Shown piece after piece: positions 31,168-40,525 of a DNA stretch of 64,000 nt. The DNA is from Patescibacteria group bacterium (lineage in GTDB: Bacteria > Patescibacteriota > Gracilibacteria > Peribacterales > Peribacteraceae), in the NCBI GenBank assembly GCA_018814875.1, contig JAHIYH010000031.1, forward strand, positions 1 through 64,000, written 5' to 3'. Position numbers and translations under genes: made by a program. How positions within the stretch are numbered: position 1 is the first letter of the stretch; each line of letters opens with the position of its first letter. A model generated the notes under the pieces. That model was not told where the DNA came from, did no database searches, and saw only the letters and a program-made list of their open reading frames with translations.

Positions 31168-31496
31168 AGACTTTACCCGCCTACACAGAAAGCTGCCAGA
31201 GTAAGCTGTAGGATGAATTCGTTCAGTACAGATGCGATCCCGTTCTTGCCTTCGCGTAGTCGTATCGCCTGTCTGGTTGAAAGAAGAAGTAATATGCGTA
31301 CGTGCGATATCGCTTCGGCGGAGCGAGGTCGGAGGATTCCGCGAGTGATGCCGCAGGTGTTTCAGAAAATACTACCAACGTTAGTTGGCAGAGCTTCACT
31401 TTGTGTGCATGTGGGTGCCAATTGATTTGCAGAATTTTTTTAAAAAAGAACTAAGATTTGTGCCAAAGGTTCTTTTCTGACTATACTGCTCCAACT

Positions 31497-32762
31497 ATGG
31501 AGTACTGCAAACGTTGTTGTTATCCGGCAAATTCACGCCCTACCATTATTTTTGATGATCAGGGAGTGTGCAGCGGGTGTCGTTTACACGAAAGCCGCCC
31601 TCTCATTGATTGGGATGAGAGGAAAAAGCGCTTTGAAGATATCCTTAAGGAATATAGTCAAAAGTCGCGTGCGAATGGTAATCACTATGATCTGATCATT
31701 CCTGTTAGTGGTGGAAAAGACAGCCACTTCCAGGTCTATACCATAAAACAAATGGGATATAACCCGCTGCTTGTAACGTATAACCATGGATTCAATACCA
31801 AGCGCGGGATTCGTAACCTAACCAATATGCTTCATCAATTTGGTTTTGACATGCTCCGGTTTACATCGAGCCCAGAAGCAGCAAAAACGATTTCAAAATT
31901 TATGCTACAGACCGTTGGCGATATCACGTGGCATTACCATGCGGGGATTATGACATTCCCTATCAAGGCAGCTGTCATGAACAAAATTCCGCTGATTCTA
32001 TGGGGCGAGCACGGATTTTCCGAATTGCTGGGCATGTACAACCAGGACGATATGATGGAATTTTCCAAGAAGGACAGGCAGGAGCACAGCATGCGTGGAT
32101 TCGAGCCAGATGATATTCTTAATCATCCCAATAATACGGAAGTGCTTCAGGAACATCTTGCTCCGTTCTACTATCCTTCAGATGAGGAGATAGAGGATAT
32201 AGGTGTGCGGGGGATCTACCTTGCGAATTATGTTGAGTGGGATGCCCGTGCACATACACGACTCATGATAGAGAAGTATAACTTCGAGACAGCTTTGAAG
32301 CGGGAGCGCACACATCATCTTTATGAAAAGCTCGATGATATTCATGCTGACGGTGCACATGACTATCTTAAGTATCTAAAATTCGGTTACGGACGTGCTA
32401 CAGATGATGCAAGTAATGATATTCGTCACGGACGAATGACACGGGAGGAGGGAATTAAAATCGTAAGTCAATATGATCATGTACGTCCAAGCGATCTAGA
32501 TATCTGGCTTAAGTTTGTTGGTATGACAGAAGAAGAATTCTTGGGAGAGATTGAACATTTACGGGATCCTAAAATATGGGAGAAAGACGATAGTGGCGAA
32601 TGGCAAGTGAAGGATTCCATAGCTAATCATGTTGGTGATGAAGATGTGGATGCCGTTCGCCTGCCACTCGTAGATGATCGTGAGATGCTCAGGTCGCACA
32701 ATCAGCCTTCATATTCACGTGATGATCATATAGTTGAAGACAGTGAATATATTTGGTTCTAA
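31497..32762 (+). CDS. N-acetyl sugar amidotransferase (WbpG/PseA-like)
   Basis: MEYCKRCCYPANSRPTIIFDDQGVCSGC, IIPVSGGKDSHFQ; start refined to 31497. Confidence 0.9.
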   Translation: MEYCKRCCYPANSRPTIIFDDQGVCSGCRLHESRPLIDWDERKKRFEDILKEYSQKSRANGNHYDLIIPVSGGKDSHFQVYTIKQMGYNPLLVTYNHGFNTKRGIRNLTNMLHQFGFDMLRFTSSPEAAKTISKFMLQTVGDITWHYHAGIMTFPIKAAVMNKIPLILWGEHGFSELLGMYNQDDMMEFSKKDRQEHSMRGFEPDDILNHPNNTEVLQEHLAPFYYPSDEEIEDIGVRGIYLANYVEWDARAHTRLMIEKYNFETALKRERTHHLYEKLDDIHADGAHDYLKYLKFGYGRATDDASNDIRHGRMTREEGIKIVSQYDHVRPSDLDIWLKFVGMTEEEFLGEIEHLRDPKIWEKDDSGEWQVKDSIANHVGDEDVDAVRLPLVDDREMLRSHNQPSYSRDDHIVEDSEYIWF

Positions 32763-32771
32763 TATGCGTCC

Positions 32772-33410
32772 ATGATTGCAATTGTTGATTACGGAATGGG
32801 CAACCTTCAGTCAGTTGCAAACGCTGTTGAGGCGCTTGGTGTGGATTTTGAAATAACCAATGAAGCAAAGAAGCTTCAGGATGCTGATGGCATCATTCTT
32901 CCTGGTGTAGGAGCATTTGGTGATGGAATGAAGAATCTTTGTAAGCTCAAATTAGTCGATTTACTCAGAGAAGAGATTATTGAAAAGAAAAAGCCGTACC
33001 TTGGCATTTGTCTGGGGTTGCAGTTTTTGGTGGATAAGGGATATGAGAAAGGTGAACACGAAGGGTTTGGCTGGATAAAAGGGGAGGTTAAGCTTATGGA
33101 ACCTGATGATCCAAAAATCAAAGTTCCGCACATGGGATGGAATAACATTGAAATAAAGAAGGATTCAGAGATTTTTAAAGGACTTAAAGAAGATCCTGTT
33201 TTTTACTTTATACACAGTTTTAGTTTTGTTTTAGATCCAGAAGAAGTAGACATTATTACATCTACTGCGTCTCATGGATTGGAGATTGTGGCGAGTCTTC
33301 AGAAAGGAAATATCTTTGCAACGCAATTTCATCCAGAAAAAAGTCAGACAGCAGGGCTTTTAGTCCTCAAGAATTTTATTGATTACTGTGATACTAATTC
33401 CAAATGTTAA
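32772..33410 (+). CDS. hisH: HisH-like glutamine amidotransferase
   Basis: IVDYGMGNLQSVANA, GICLGLQFL, TQFHPEKSQTAG. Confidence 0.92.
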   Translation: MIAIVDYGMGNLQSVANAVEALGVDFEITNEAKKLQDADGIILPGVGAFGDGMKNLCKLKLVDLLREEIIEKKKPYLGICLGLQFLVDKGYEKGEHEGFGWIKGEVKLMEPDDPKIKVPHMGWNNIEIKKDSEIFKGLKEDPVFYFIHSFSFVLDPEEVDIITSTASHGLEIVASLQKGNIFATQFHPEKSQTAGLLVLKNFIDYCDTNSKC

Positions 33411-34207
33411 AAACTCGACTCATCGCATGTCTTCTTTGGAGAAACGGAATGCTTGTGCAGAGTATGGGCTTCAGTCACACAAACTCGGTTGGAAGTGCAT
33501 GCACAGCAATCGACTTCTTTAACACATGGGCAATAGATGAAATTGTTCTTCTGGACGTCACACGCAATCCAGATGATCGTGAAAAATTTCATCACGATCT
33601 TAAAGAACTTTCAAAAAGGTGCTTTGTACCATTGGCAGTTGGAGGATGGATCACATCTTTGGAAGAAATTCGTGTGTTGCTAACAGAAGGCGCGGATAAA
33701 GTTGTTATGAATACGGAAGCAATTCGCAATGAATCGTTTTTGCAGGATGCCTCACGTAAGTTTGGCGCGCAGTGCATTGTTGTGTCCATTGACGTTAGGT
33801 GTGATGAAAAAGGAGAGCATATTGTTTACATAGATAGGGGGAAGGAGCGTACCAAATGGTCAGCTGTTGAATGGGCAAGGCGGGCGCAGGAGCTTGGCGC
33901 TGGCGAGATTTTCCTCACATCAATCGATGCAGACGGGAATAGGAAAGGGTACGACTTGGAATTGATTAACTTGGTAAGCCACACAGTTAGTATCCCAGTA
34001 ATCGCCTCCGGTGGAGTAGGCGATTGGAAACATTTCAGAGAAGGTATCGAATCTGGTGCAAGTGCAATTTCTGCTGCGAATATTTTTCATTACTCCGAGC
34101 AGAGCACCAAGAAGGCCAAAGATTTTCTTTTCGATAATGGTTTTAATGTCAGAAAGCCGGAGTTTTACAATATCCTCCTTCCAAGGAGGCCGGTTTATAG
34201 GGTGTAA
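33404..34207 (+). CDS. HisF-like cyclase subunit (glycan-associated paralogue type)
   Basis: LKTRLIACLLWRNGMLVQS, VPLAVGGWI, GEIFLTSIDADGNRKGYD. Confidence 0.88.
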   Translation: MLKTRLIACLLWRNGMLVQSMGFSHTNSVGSACTAIDFFNTWAIDEIVLLDVTRNPDDREKFHHDLKELSKRCFVPLAVGGWITSLEEIRVLLTEGADKVVMNTEAIRNESFLQDASRKFGAQCIVVSIDVRCDEKGEHIVYIDRGKERTKWSAVEWARRAQELGAGEIFLTSIDADGNRKGYDLELINLVSHTVSIPVIASGGVGDWKHFREGIESGASAISAANIFHYSEQSTKKAKDFLFDNGFNVRKPEFYNILLPRRPVYRV

Positions 34208-34220
34208 AGTGCAGATATAT

Positions 34221-34967
34221 TCAAAATTTCATCCATCCACTCAAATCAATTCCAATCAATTTTTGCGCTAGCTCAATATCATCATGATACAAATCAATTA
34301 ACTTCTTTCTCATCTTCGGCGAGATCGGTTCTTCCGCGGGCGGGTTTACATTAAAGCGATTACTCGTATCGGGAGTAAAAGTTGTATCAACTTCGAGGAA
34401 TTCACACAGTCCTTTTATTACTTTCTGAGGACTGCTTGTAAAATCTTCATATAAGAAGATCTTAAGTTGTTCATGTGTAAAGTATTTAAAGTACCTCTCC
34501 AATTGTTCCCCGTAAAAGCCACGGCTTTTGTAACTTCTCATTGGATCTATGTCGATATCTTCAATAACTTCTTCAAACGACTCACGAGCTTCTTTGTTTT
34601 GTCTTCTGCGCATAAGGTAGTGCGAGTAGGCACGCTCAGTTGGATTCCTGAGGATTGCAGTCAGCTTTACATCAGGAATCATTTCAAATATTCGTTTGGG
34701 TGCATCAATTACACAGAGGTATGCCGGCGATGTTTCGCCGATAATTTTTTCATTATTGGCATCTTTAAAAAGCTCCAAATATTCCTGTTTATTCGTAACC
34801 GTTCTATCAAGCATACAAAGAGACGATTCCTGTGCAAAGAAATTAGTCTCTTTCTGTGGGAGCATATAGATTTCCGGATGCTGGCCCAAATAATGGTGCA
34901 AAGAGGTAGTTCCTGCCTTTGTCGCACCTATTATAAGGAAGTTGGGAAGCTTCATTGTGTCATACAT
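34221..34967 (-). CDS. Sulfotransferase family protein
   Basis: PNFLIIGATKAGTTSLHHYLGQHPEIYM (PAPS-binding loop), TAILRNPTERAYSHYL. Confidence 0.9.
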   Translation of the reverse strand: MYDTMKLPNFLIIGATKAGTTSLHHYLGQHPEIYMLPQKETNFFAQESSLCMLDRTVTNKQEYLELFKDANNEKIIGETSPAYLCVIDAPKRIFEMIPDVKLTAILRNPTERAYSHYLMRRRQNKEARESFEEVIEDIDIDPMRSYKSRGFYGEQLERYFKYFTHEQLKIFLYEDFTSSPQKVIKGLCEFLEVDTTFTPDTSNRFNVNPPAEEPISPKMRKKLIDLYHDDIELAQKLIGIDLSGWMKF

Positions 34968-34988
34968 TTGTCTCTAGTACTCTAGCAT

Positions 34989-36035
34989 ATGATGCGTAGC
35001 GAAATACAGATTGGCGACCATAAAATAGGAGAGAATCATCCTATCTTCATTTGTGCGGAATGTGGCATAACCTGCAATTATGATTTGGAGACTGCCAAAC
35101 AACTCATAGATGTTGTTCATGATGCAGGTGCAGATGCAATCAAGTTCATCTTTTGGTTTCCGGAGGAAATATTTTGTGACAAGAAATTGGAACTCACATT
35201 CGACACTGTTGAAGGAACTAAGACTCAGAATATGTACGAAACAATCGATACATATCGGTTCTCTTTGGATGAGTGGCGCGAAGTAAAAAAGTATGCGGAT
35301 CAGAAAGGGGTTATAGTTTTTTCCACCGTCAATTCTCCTAGTGGCATTGAGTATGCAGAGGAGATTGGATTGGAGGCTTACAAGTTAAGTTCTTGGGATC
35401 ATAACTACTTTCCACTTTGGAAGAAGATTGCTGCCATCGGTAAGCCAATGCTCATCGATACCGGTCCAGTTAATACCGTTGAAATGGCGAAAGTAATGCA
35501 ACTTATGAAAGATGCTGGTAATGACCAAAGCATCCTTGTTCACTGTTTTCATACCAAAACACGATCCGAGAAGAACATGCGGAGCATACCGTACATGCGA
35601 CATGCATTCGATTCGTTGGTGGGATACTCCTCACCTGATTCGGACGATGATATGGATATCATGGCGATTACACTTGGGGCTGTTTTTTTGGAGAAGAAAA
35701 TATCTCTTAGTAATGATTTTATCGGGCTTGATCATATCTATGCAAAGGAACCGGATGCATTTAAAAAGTATGTGAAGATGGTTCGTGAGTGCGAGGAGTC
35801 ACTCGGAGTGTTTGATCTAGTTCCAAGCGAAGGTGATCTTCGAATTCGAAAAACAACATTCCGGCATATTGTAGCGAATCAGGATATTTCTAAGGGGACT
35901 GTATTAGAGGAGTCTATGCTCGAAGGAAAACGCGAGGAGTACGCTGTTTCACCTGAATACACCGACTTATTTGTTGGGCGTGAACTAAAGCGTGACCTGA
36001 AAGAAAATGAATCTGTTACGTGGGATGATGTGTAA
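34989..36035 (+). CDS. NeuB-family nonulosonate synthase with SAF-like C-terminus
   Basis: IFICAECGITCNYDLETAKQLIDVVHDAGADAIKFIFW; C-terminal RHIVANQDISKGTVLEESML. Confidence 0.85.
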   Translation: MMRSEIQIGDHKIGENHPIFICAECGITCNYDLETAKQLIDVVHDAGADAIKFIFWFPEEIFCDKKLELTFDTVEGTKTQNMYETIDTYRFSLDEWREVKKYADQKGVIVFSTVNSPSGIEYAEEIGLEAYKLSSWDHNYFPLWKKIAAIGKPMLIDTGPVNTVEMAKVMQLMKDAGNDQSILVHCFHTKTRSEKNMRSIPYMRHAFDSLVGYSSPDSDDDMDIMAITLGAVFLEKKISLSNDFIGLDHIYAKEPDAFKKYVKMVRECEESLGVFDLVPSEGDLRIRKTTFRHIVANQDISKGTVLEESMLEGKREEYAVSPEYTDLFVGRELKRDLKENESVTWDDV

Positions 36036-36133
36036 CAGTAAATAAATGTTGAAACAATACGTTCCCGATTAACTTCGTATAAGCCTATTTAATTGCAAGT
36101 ATTGGTTGAGTTGATATGGTATAACATCTCTGT

Positions 36134-36841
36134 ATGTCTCTTAAACCTCTATGCATTATTCCGGCGCGAGGAGGCTCCAAACGCTTCCCTAGAAAGAATA
36201 TTGCTCTTCTAAATGGCAAACCTCTCATCTCGTATGCAATCGAAGTGGCACAAAAAAGTGGCATTTTTGACACTGTATGCGTTTCATCCGAAGATGAAGA
36301 AATCCTCGGGATTGCAAAGGAGGGTGGAGCGGATGTTGTTCTACGAAGGCCCGATGAATTTGCAACCGACACGTCGCAAATTAAACATGTATGCAAGCAT
36401 CTGTTGGAGCATTTTTCTTCCGAAGGTCGCGAATACGATGCCTTTGCAGTTTTAATTCCTGTAAGTCCGTTGCGTACGACAGAAGATATAATCAAAACAT
36501 ACGAAATGCTTCAAGCCAGAGATGTAAATTGTGTAATGAGTGTCGTTCCCTTCGTACAACCTCCTCAACATGCTCTATGTGTGCAAGGTGACACCATCGA
36601 ATCATATTTCGATATGAAAACATATAAGCGTTCTCAGGAACTTCAACAGCTTTACCACCATGACGGAACGATTATTTTTATGAAGACGAAGCCTTTTCTT
36701 AAAAGAGAGGAATTTTATGGAGAGAAAGTTGTACCATACTTTGTACATCATGAACGGTCGGTAGACATAGATAGCCCTATAGATCTTGCTTGGGCAGAGT
36801 TTTTGTTAAGTAGAATGGCAAATCAATCGGATTCATACTGA
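36134..36841 (+). CDS. CMP-sialic-acid-type cytidylyltransferase (NeuA/PseF family)
   Basis: CIIPARGGSKRFPRKNIALLNGKPLISYAIE. Confidence 0.92.
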   Translation: MSLKPLCIIPARGGSKRFPRKNIALLNGKPLISYAIEVAQKSGIFDTVCVSSEDEEILGIAKEGGADVVLRRPDEFATDTSQIKHVCKHLLEHFSSEGREYDAFAVLIPVSPLRTTEDIIKTYEMLQARDVNCVMSVVPFVQPPQHALCVQGDTIESYFDMKTYKRSQELQQLYHHDGTIIFMKTKPFLKREEFYGEKVVPYFVHHERSVDIDSPIDLAWAEFLLSRMANQSDSY

Positions 36842-36860
36842 TACGGTATTGATGTTGAGC

Positions 36861-37394
36861 CTATCCAATCTTTATTGAATGCCAATTCTTTTTTATTGGC
36901 ATTTCTTTTGGTTTTCCAGAGCCAATTTCAAGGCTATTTAGATATCCAATTAACTGGCTCAGTCCTTTTTCAGGTGATAGTACATCGTTATCTAAAGTTA
37001 GGTCCGGTGAAGCTGGTGGTTCATATGGTTTGTCGTCTCCTTCCAATCCTTTACGTTTAAGGTAGATCCATTTTGGATCACAAATGAGCTGCAGCTCGTT
37101 TCGAACTTTTTCGAATGGAGCTATTACAGACACAAGTACTAGGAAACCATGTTCAGACATGAGATTCGCGAGACGTGCAACACGCAGGTTATGCTTTTTG
37201 CGATCTTCAGTAGAAAGTCCCTCATCAACCGAAACAGAATTACGCATCTCATCACCGTCAAGAATTACTATGCGTCGAGCAAGTGGTGAATCGATTTCAG
37301 GGTTTTCGTTAAAATGGTCACGCACTCCATATGCGATGGTAGTTTTACCTGATCCAGAATTGCCGGTTAACCAAATTACAGGGAAGCGTTTCAT
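36861..37394 (-). CDS. cysC: Adenylylsulfate (APS) kinase-like protein
   Basis: P-loop GNSGSGKTT, ILDGDEMRNSV, RVARLANLMSEHGFLVLVSVIAPF. Confidence 0.82.
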   Translation of the reverse strand: MKRFPVIWLTGNSGSGKTTIAYGVRDHFNENPEIDSPLARRIVILDGDEMRNSVSVDEGLSTEDRKKHNLRVARLANLMSEHGFLVLVSVIAPFEKVRNELQLICDPKWIYLKRKGLEGDDKPYEPPASPDLTLDNDVLSPEKGLSQLIGYLNSLEIGSGKPKEMPIKKNWHSIKIG

Positions 37395-37542
37395 ATATTC
37401 ATTGTGTTATAGATCTCTATAAACTCTTTGCCTACGAGGCTCAATTTATGAGCATATAGCCAATTTTGCAAGGAAATCGCAGAATTTTTAACAGAGGAAG
37501 AACTGGCTGAATGACCCGACGACGACTAAGCTTGTCTGTGTA

Positions 37543-38664
37543 ATGCGAATTGCAATCTTTTCTCCAACCATCGATCCAAAGGACGGATATGGAAACATAA
37601 CCTTCGAACTTTGTACTCATTTAAAATCACTTGGCATAGATTTAACTCTATTTCTACCTGTGTCACAGAAGAAGATTGCAAACGATATGGATCTGCCATT
37701 TCCAATTAGATTCAAACTTCCTGAATATATTTTCAGATTACATCAGCCCAAGGCGCTCAAGTATTGGAAAAAGATAGATGTATCTGAATTTGATTTAGTT
37801 CACAGTTTATTTGCATTTCCTTATTGTCTAATTGCGGCCAGATCAGCCAAGAAATATAAGAAGCCATTCATCATGGGGGCTCAGGGGACACATGGTGTAC
37901 GTCCTCTTGTATATTTTCCCGAAAAGATCTTTCTTAAGAAGTGTTACAAGCAAGCAAAGGCAATTACAGTGCCGAGTAAATTCACAAAAGATATGATAGA
38001 AAAATATTCTGGCAAAACTTATCCAATAGAAGTAATTCATAATGGAGTTCACTTTGATCGTTTTCAAAAACAAGTAGATGTGCAGTCACTTCGCAATAAA
38101 TACCAAGGGAAAACTGTATTACTTACAGTTGGGGGGCTTTGGGGTCGTAAAGGACATGACATTGTTCTTAAAGCAATAAGCCAAATAGTAAGCGGTCGTC
38201 CCGACATTCATTACATAATGGTTGGGGATGGAAACGGACGAGCTCAATTAGAAGAGTTGGTTGATCGATTAAATATAAAAGATCACGTGGAGTTTGCAGG
38301 TAGGCAAATGGGAGATGATCTGGTCAGATACTTCCAGGCTTGTGATATTTATGTGCATACTCCAAAGATAGTTGATCTGAAGTTCGAAGGCTTTGGGATT
38401 GTATATCTTGAAGCGAGCGCATGTGGAAAGCCAATTGTTGCGACGGATGCAGGTGGAATAAGGGATGCAGTATTGGACGGAGAAACAGGTTTAATAGCCT
38501 CCGATGGTGACATTGATCAGGTTTCAAAATATATCATTACTCTTTGTTCAGATATCGAATTACGTCATAAATTAGGTGAATCAGGACGTGTATATGCACA
38601 GAAAAACAGTTGGTCTTCTATTGCCGAAAAGTTTAAGGATCTCTATCGTGCGATTCATGTCTAG
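37543..38664 (+). CDS. Glycosyltransferase family 4
   Basis: VIHNGVHFDRF, LLTVGGLWGRKGHDIVLKAI, FEGFGIVYLEASACGKPIVATDAGGI. Confidence 0.93.
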   Translation: MRIAIFSPTIDPKDGYGNITFELCTHLKSLGIDLTLFLPVSQKKIANDMDLPFPIRFKLPEYIFRLHQPKALKYWKKIDVSEFDLVHSLFAFPYCLIAARSAKKYKKPFIMGAQGTHGVRPLVYFPEKIFLKKCYKQAKAITVPSKFTKDMIEKYSGKTYPIEVIHNGVHFDRFQKQVDVQSLRNKYQGKTVLLTVGGLWGRKGHDIVLKAISQIVSGRPDIHYIMVGDGNGRAQLEELVDRLNIKDHVEFAGRQMGDDLVRYFQACDIYVHTPKIVDLKFEGFGIVYLEASACGKPIVATDAGGIRDAVLDGETGLIASDGDIDQVSKYIITLCSDIELRHKLGESGRVYAQKNSWSSIAEKFKDLYRAIHV

Positions 38665-39697
38665 GATGCTTATTACAGGAGGTGCAGGCTTCATCGGGGT
38701 TAACGCTTCTGAGTATTTTTTGAAGAAAGGTTGGGAAGTAGTAATTTTCGATAACTTTTCGCGTGATGGAACGGATATAAATCGCAAGTTTCTGGAAGAT
38801 AATTTCTCAGATGATCTTAAAATAGTAATTGGAGATGTTCGAACAGATCAGGACAAGCTAAACGAGCTTTGTGAGGAGTGTGATGTCGTATTACATTTGG
38901 CAGCGCAGGTCGCAGTTACAACTTCTGTTATAGATCCACGTGAAGACTTCGAGATTAATGCAGGCGGAACATTTAATGTTCTAGAGGCGGTAAGACAATC
39001 ATCCAAAAAACCAATATTGCTCTATGCATCAACGAATAAAGTCTATGGAGGATTAGATAATGTTGAGGTTAAAGAAGAAGAGAATCGTTATGCATTTGCA
39101 GGATTGCTGGACGGCGTGAGCGAGACACAACTGCTAGACTTCCACTCTCCTTATGGATGTTCTAAAGGTGCAGCTGATCAATACGTTCGTGATTATTCAC
39201 GTCTTTATAATCTAAAGACTGTAGTTCTTAGGCAGTCGTGCATTTATGGGCCACATCAAATGGGAGTTGAGGATCAAGGATGGGTTGCATGGTTCATGAT
39301 TGCGGCGCTCTACGGAAGGCCGGTTACAATTTACGGGAATGGAAAGCAGGTTCGCGACCTTTTGTTCGTAGATGATCTTATTAGGTGCTACGACCTGTGT
39401 ATTGGGAATATAGATAAGATATCCGGACAGGTTTATAACATTGGAGGAGGTTCGCAAAACACACTTTCTTTGCTCGAGTTCCTAAAGCTACTTAAATATG
39501 AAATGGATATGGATATTAATTATTCATTCGGTGGTGTAAGGCCAGGAGATCAGCCAATATTTGTAAGTGATAACTCTAAATTTGGATCTGCAACCGCTTG
39601 GAGTGCGAACACGGATGTAAGCACAGGTATTAGTAAGCTTCTTGATTGGCTCAAAGAGAATAAGGAAGTCCTTAATTCGATTTATGGAGAAAAATAA
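38657..39697 (+). CDS. NAD-dependent epimerase, CDP-paratose 2-epimerase-like
   Basis: MLITGGAGFIGVNASEYFL, STNKVYGGLDNVEVKEEENRY, SPYGCSKGAADQYVRDY; start refined to 38657. Confidence 0.85.
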   Translation: MSRMLITGGAGFIGVNASEYFLKKGWEVVIFDNFSRDGTDINRKFLEDNFSDDLKIVIGDVRTDQDKLNELCEECDVVLHLAAQVAVTTSVIDPREDFEINAGGTFNVLEAVRQSSKKPILLYASTNKVYGGLDNVEVKEEENRYAFAGLLDGVSETQLLDFHSPYGCSKGAADQYVRDYSRLYNLKTVVLRQSCIYGPHQMGVEDQGWVAWFMIAALYGRPVTIYGNGKQVRDLLFVDDLIRCYDLCIGNIDKISGQVYNIGGGSQNTLSLLEFLKLLKYEMDMDINYSFGGVRPGDQPIFVSDNSKFGSATAWSANTDVSTGISKLLDWLKENKEVLNSIYGEK

Positions 39698-39698
39698 G

Positions 39699-39774
39699 AA
39701 AGTCGAAAAGTCGAAAAGTCGTAATGTCCTAAAGTGAAGTGGACTTTTCGACATTTTGACATTTCGACCTTATT
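39699..39774. repeat. Word-repeat hairpin (AAAAGTCG words)
   Basis: aaagtcgaaaagtcgaaaagtcg ... ggacttttcgacattttgacatttcgacc. Confidence 0.85.
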
Positions 39775-39796
39775 TGGATTAGGCTACCTCGTGCTT

Positions 39797-40525
39797 ATGC
39801 CTATAAAAGACGCCAGCGTTTCTGTTGTCATGCCTTCTTATAACGAGAAGGAGAACATTGTAGAGGCAATTAATCGCATCGAATCTACTTTGGGTAGCAG
39901 TCTTTTGGAAATCATCATTGTAGATGACAATAGTCCGGATAGAACATGGGAGATTGTAAATAATCTTGGCAATCCGCGTTGCAGAGCAATTCGTAGAATA
40001 GATAAGCGAGGTCTTGCATCAGCTTTAGCAGACGGAACACAAGCAGCAAAGGGCGATATAATCGTTTGGCTCGATTGTGATCTGGGAATTCCTCCGGAAG
40101 ACATTCAAAAACTGGTAGAACAATTGGATGAATATGAAGTAGCAGTTGGGTCCCGATATGTTCTGGGAGGTATGGATACCCGTCATAAATTCAGAGCATT
40201 CCTAAGTTTAGTTTTCAACTTTTACACAAGGATGATTTTGGGGAGAAATTTTTGGGATTGGACATCTGGATTTGCTGCCGCTCGTAAAGAGGTAATGCAA
40301 AAGGTGCCTTTGTCCTCGGATGGATTTGGAGAATACTTTGTAGAGTGGGTGTATGGATGCACAAAAAAGAAATTCAAAATGATAGAAGTGCCATACAGAT
40401 ATGGTCTAAGGAAAGGTGGAGAATCCAAGACAGATGGCAGTATTCTGGTATTTATTAGATTGGCATTTTCCTATGCAACCAGAGTTTTAGCTATTAGGAT
40501 GAGGCGCAGTCCCAAATCCCAATGA
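39797..40525 (+). CDS. Family 2 glycosyltransferase (DPM1-like)
   Basis: SVVMPSYNEKENIVEAI, IIIVDDNSPDRTWEIV, VWLDCDLGIPPEDI. Confidence 0.9.
   Translation: MPIKDASVSVVMPSYNEKENIVEAINRIESTLGSSLLEIIIVDDNSPDRTWEIVNNLGNPRCRAIRRIDKRGLASALADGTQAAKGDIIVWLDCDLGIPPEDIQKLVEQLDEYEVAVGSRYVLGGMDTRHKFRAFLSLVFNFYTRMILGRNFWDWTSGFAAARKEVMQKVPLSSDGFGEYFVEWVYGCTKKKFKMIEVPYRYGLRKGGESKTDGSILVFIRLAFSYATRVLAIRMRRSPKSQ

Noticed and set aside
32772-34207. HisH/HisF as part of a histidine operon
   Set aside because: No other his genes nearby and they directly follow a WbpG/PseA-like amidotransferase; the glycan role is more likely, though not proven.
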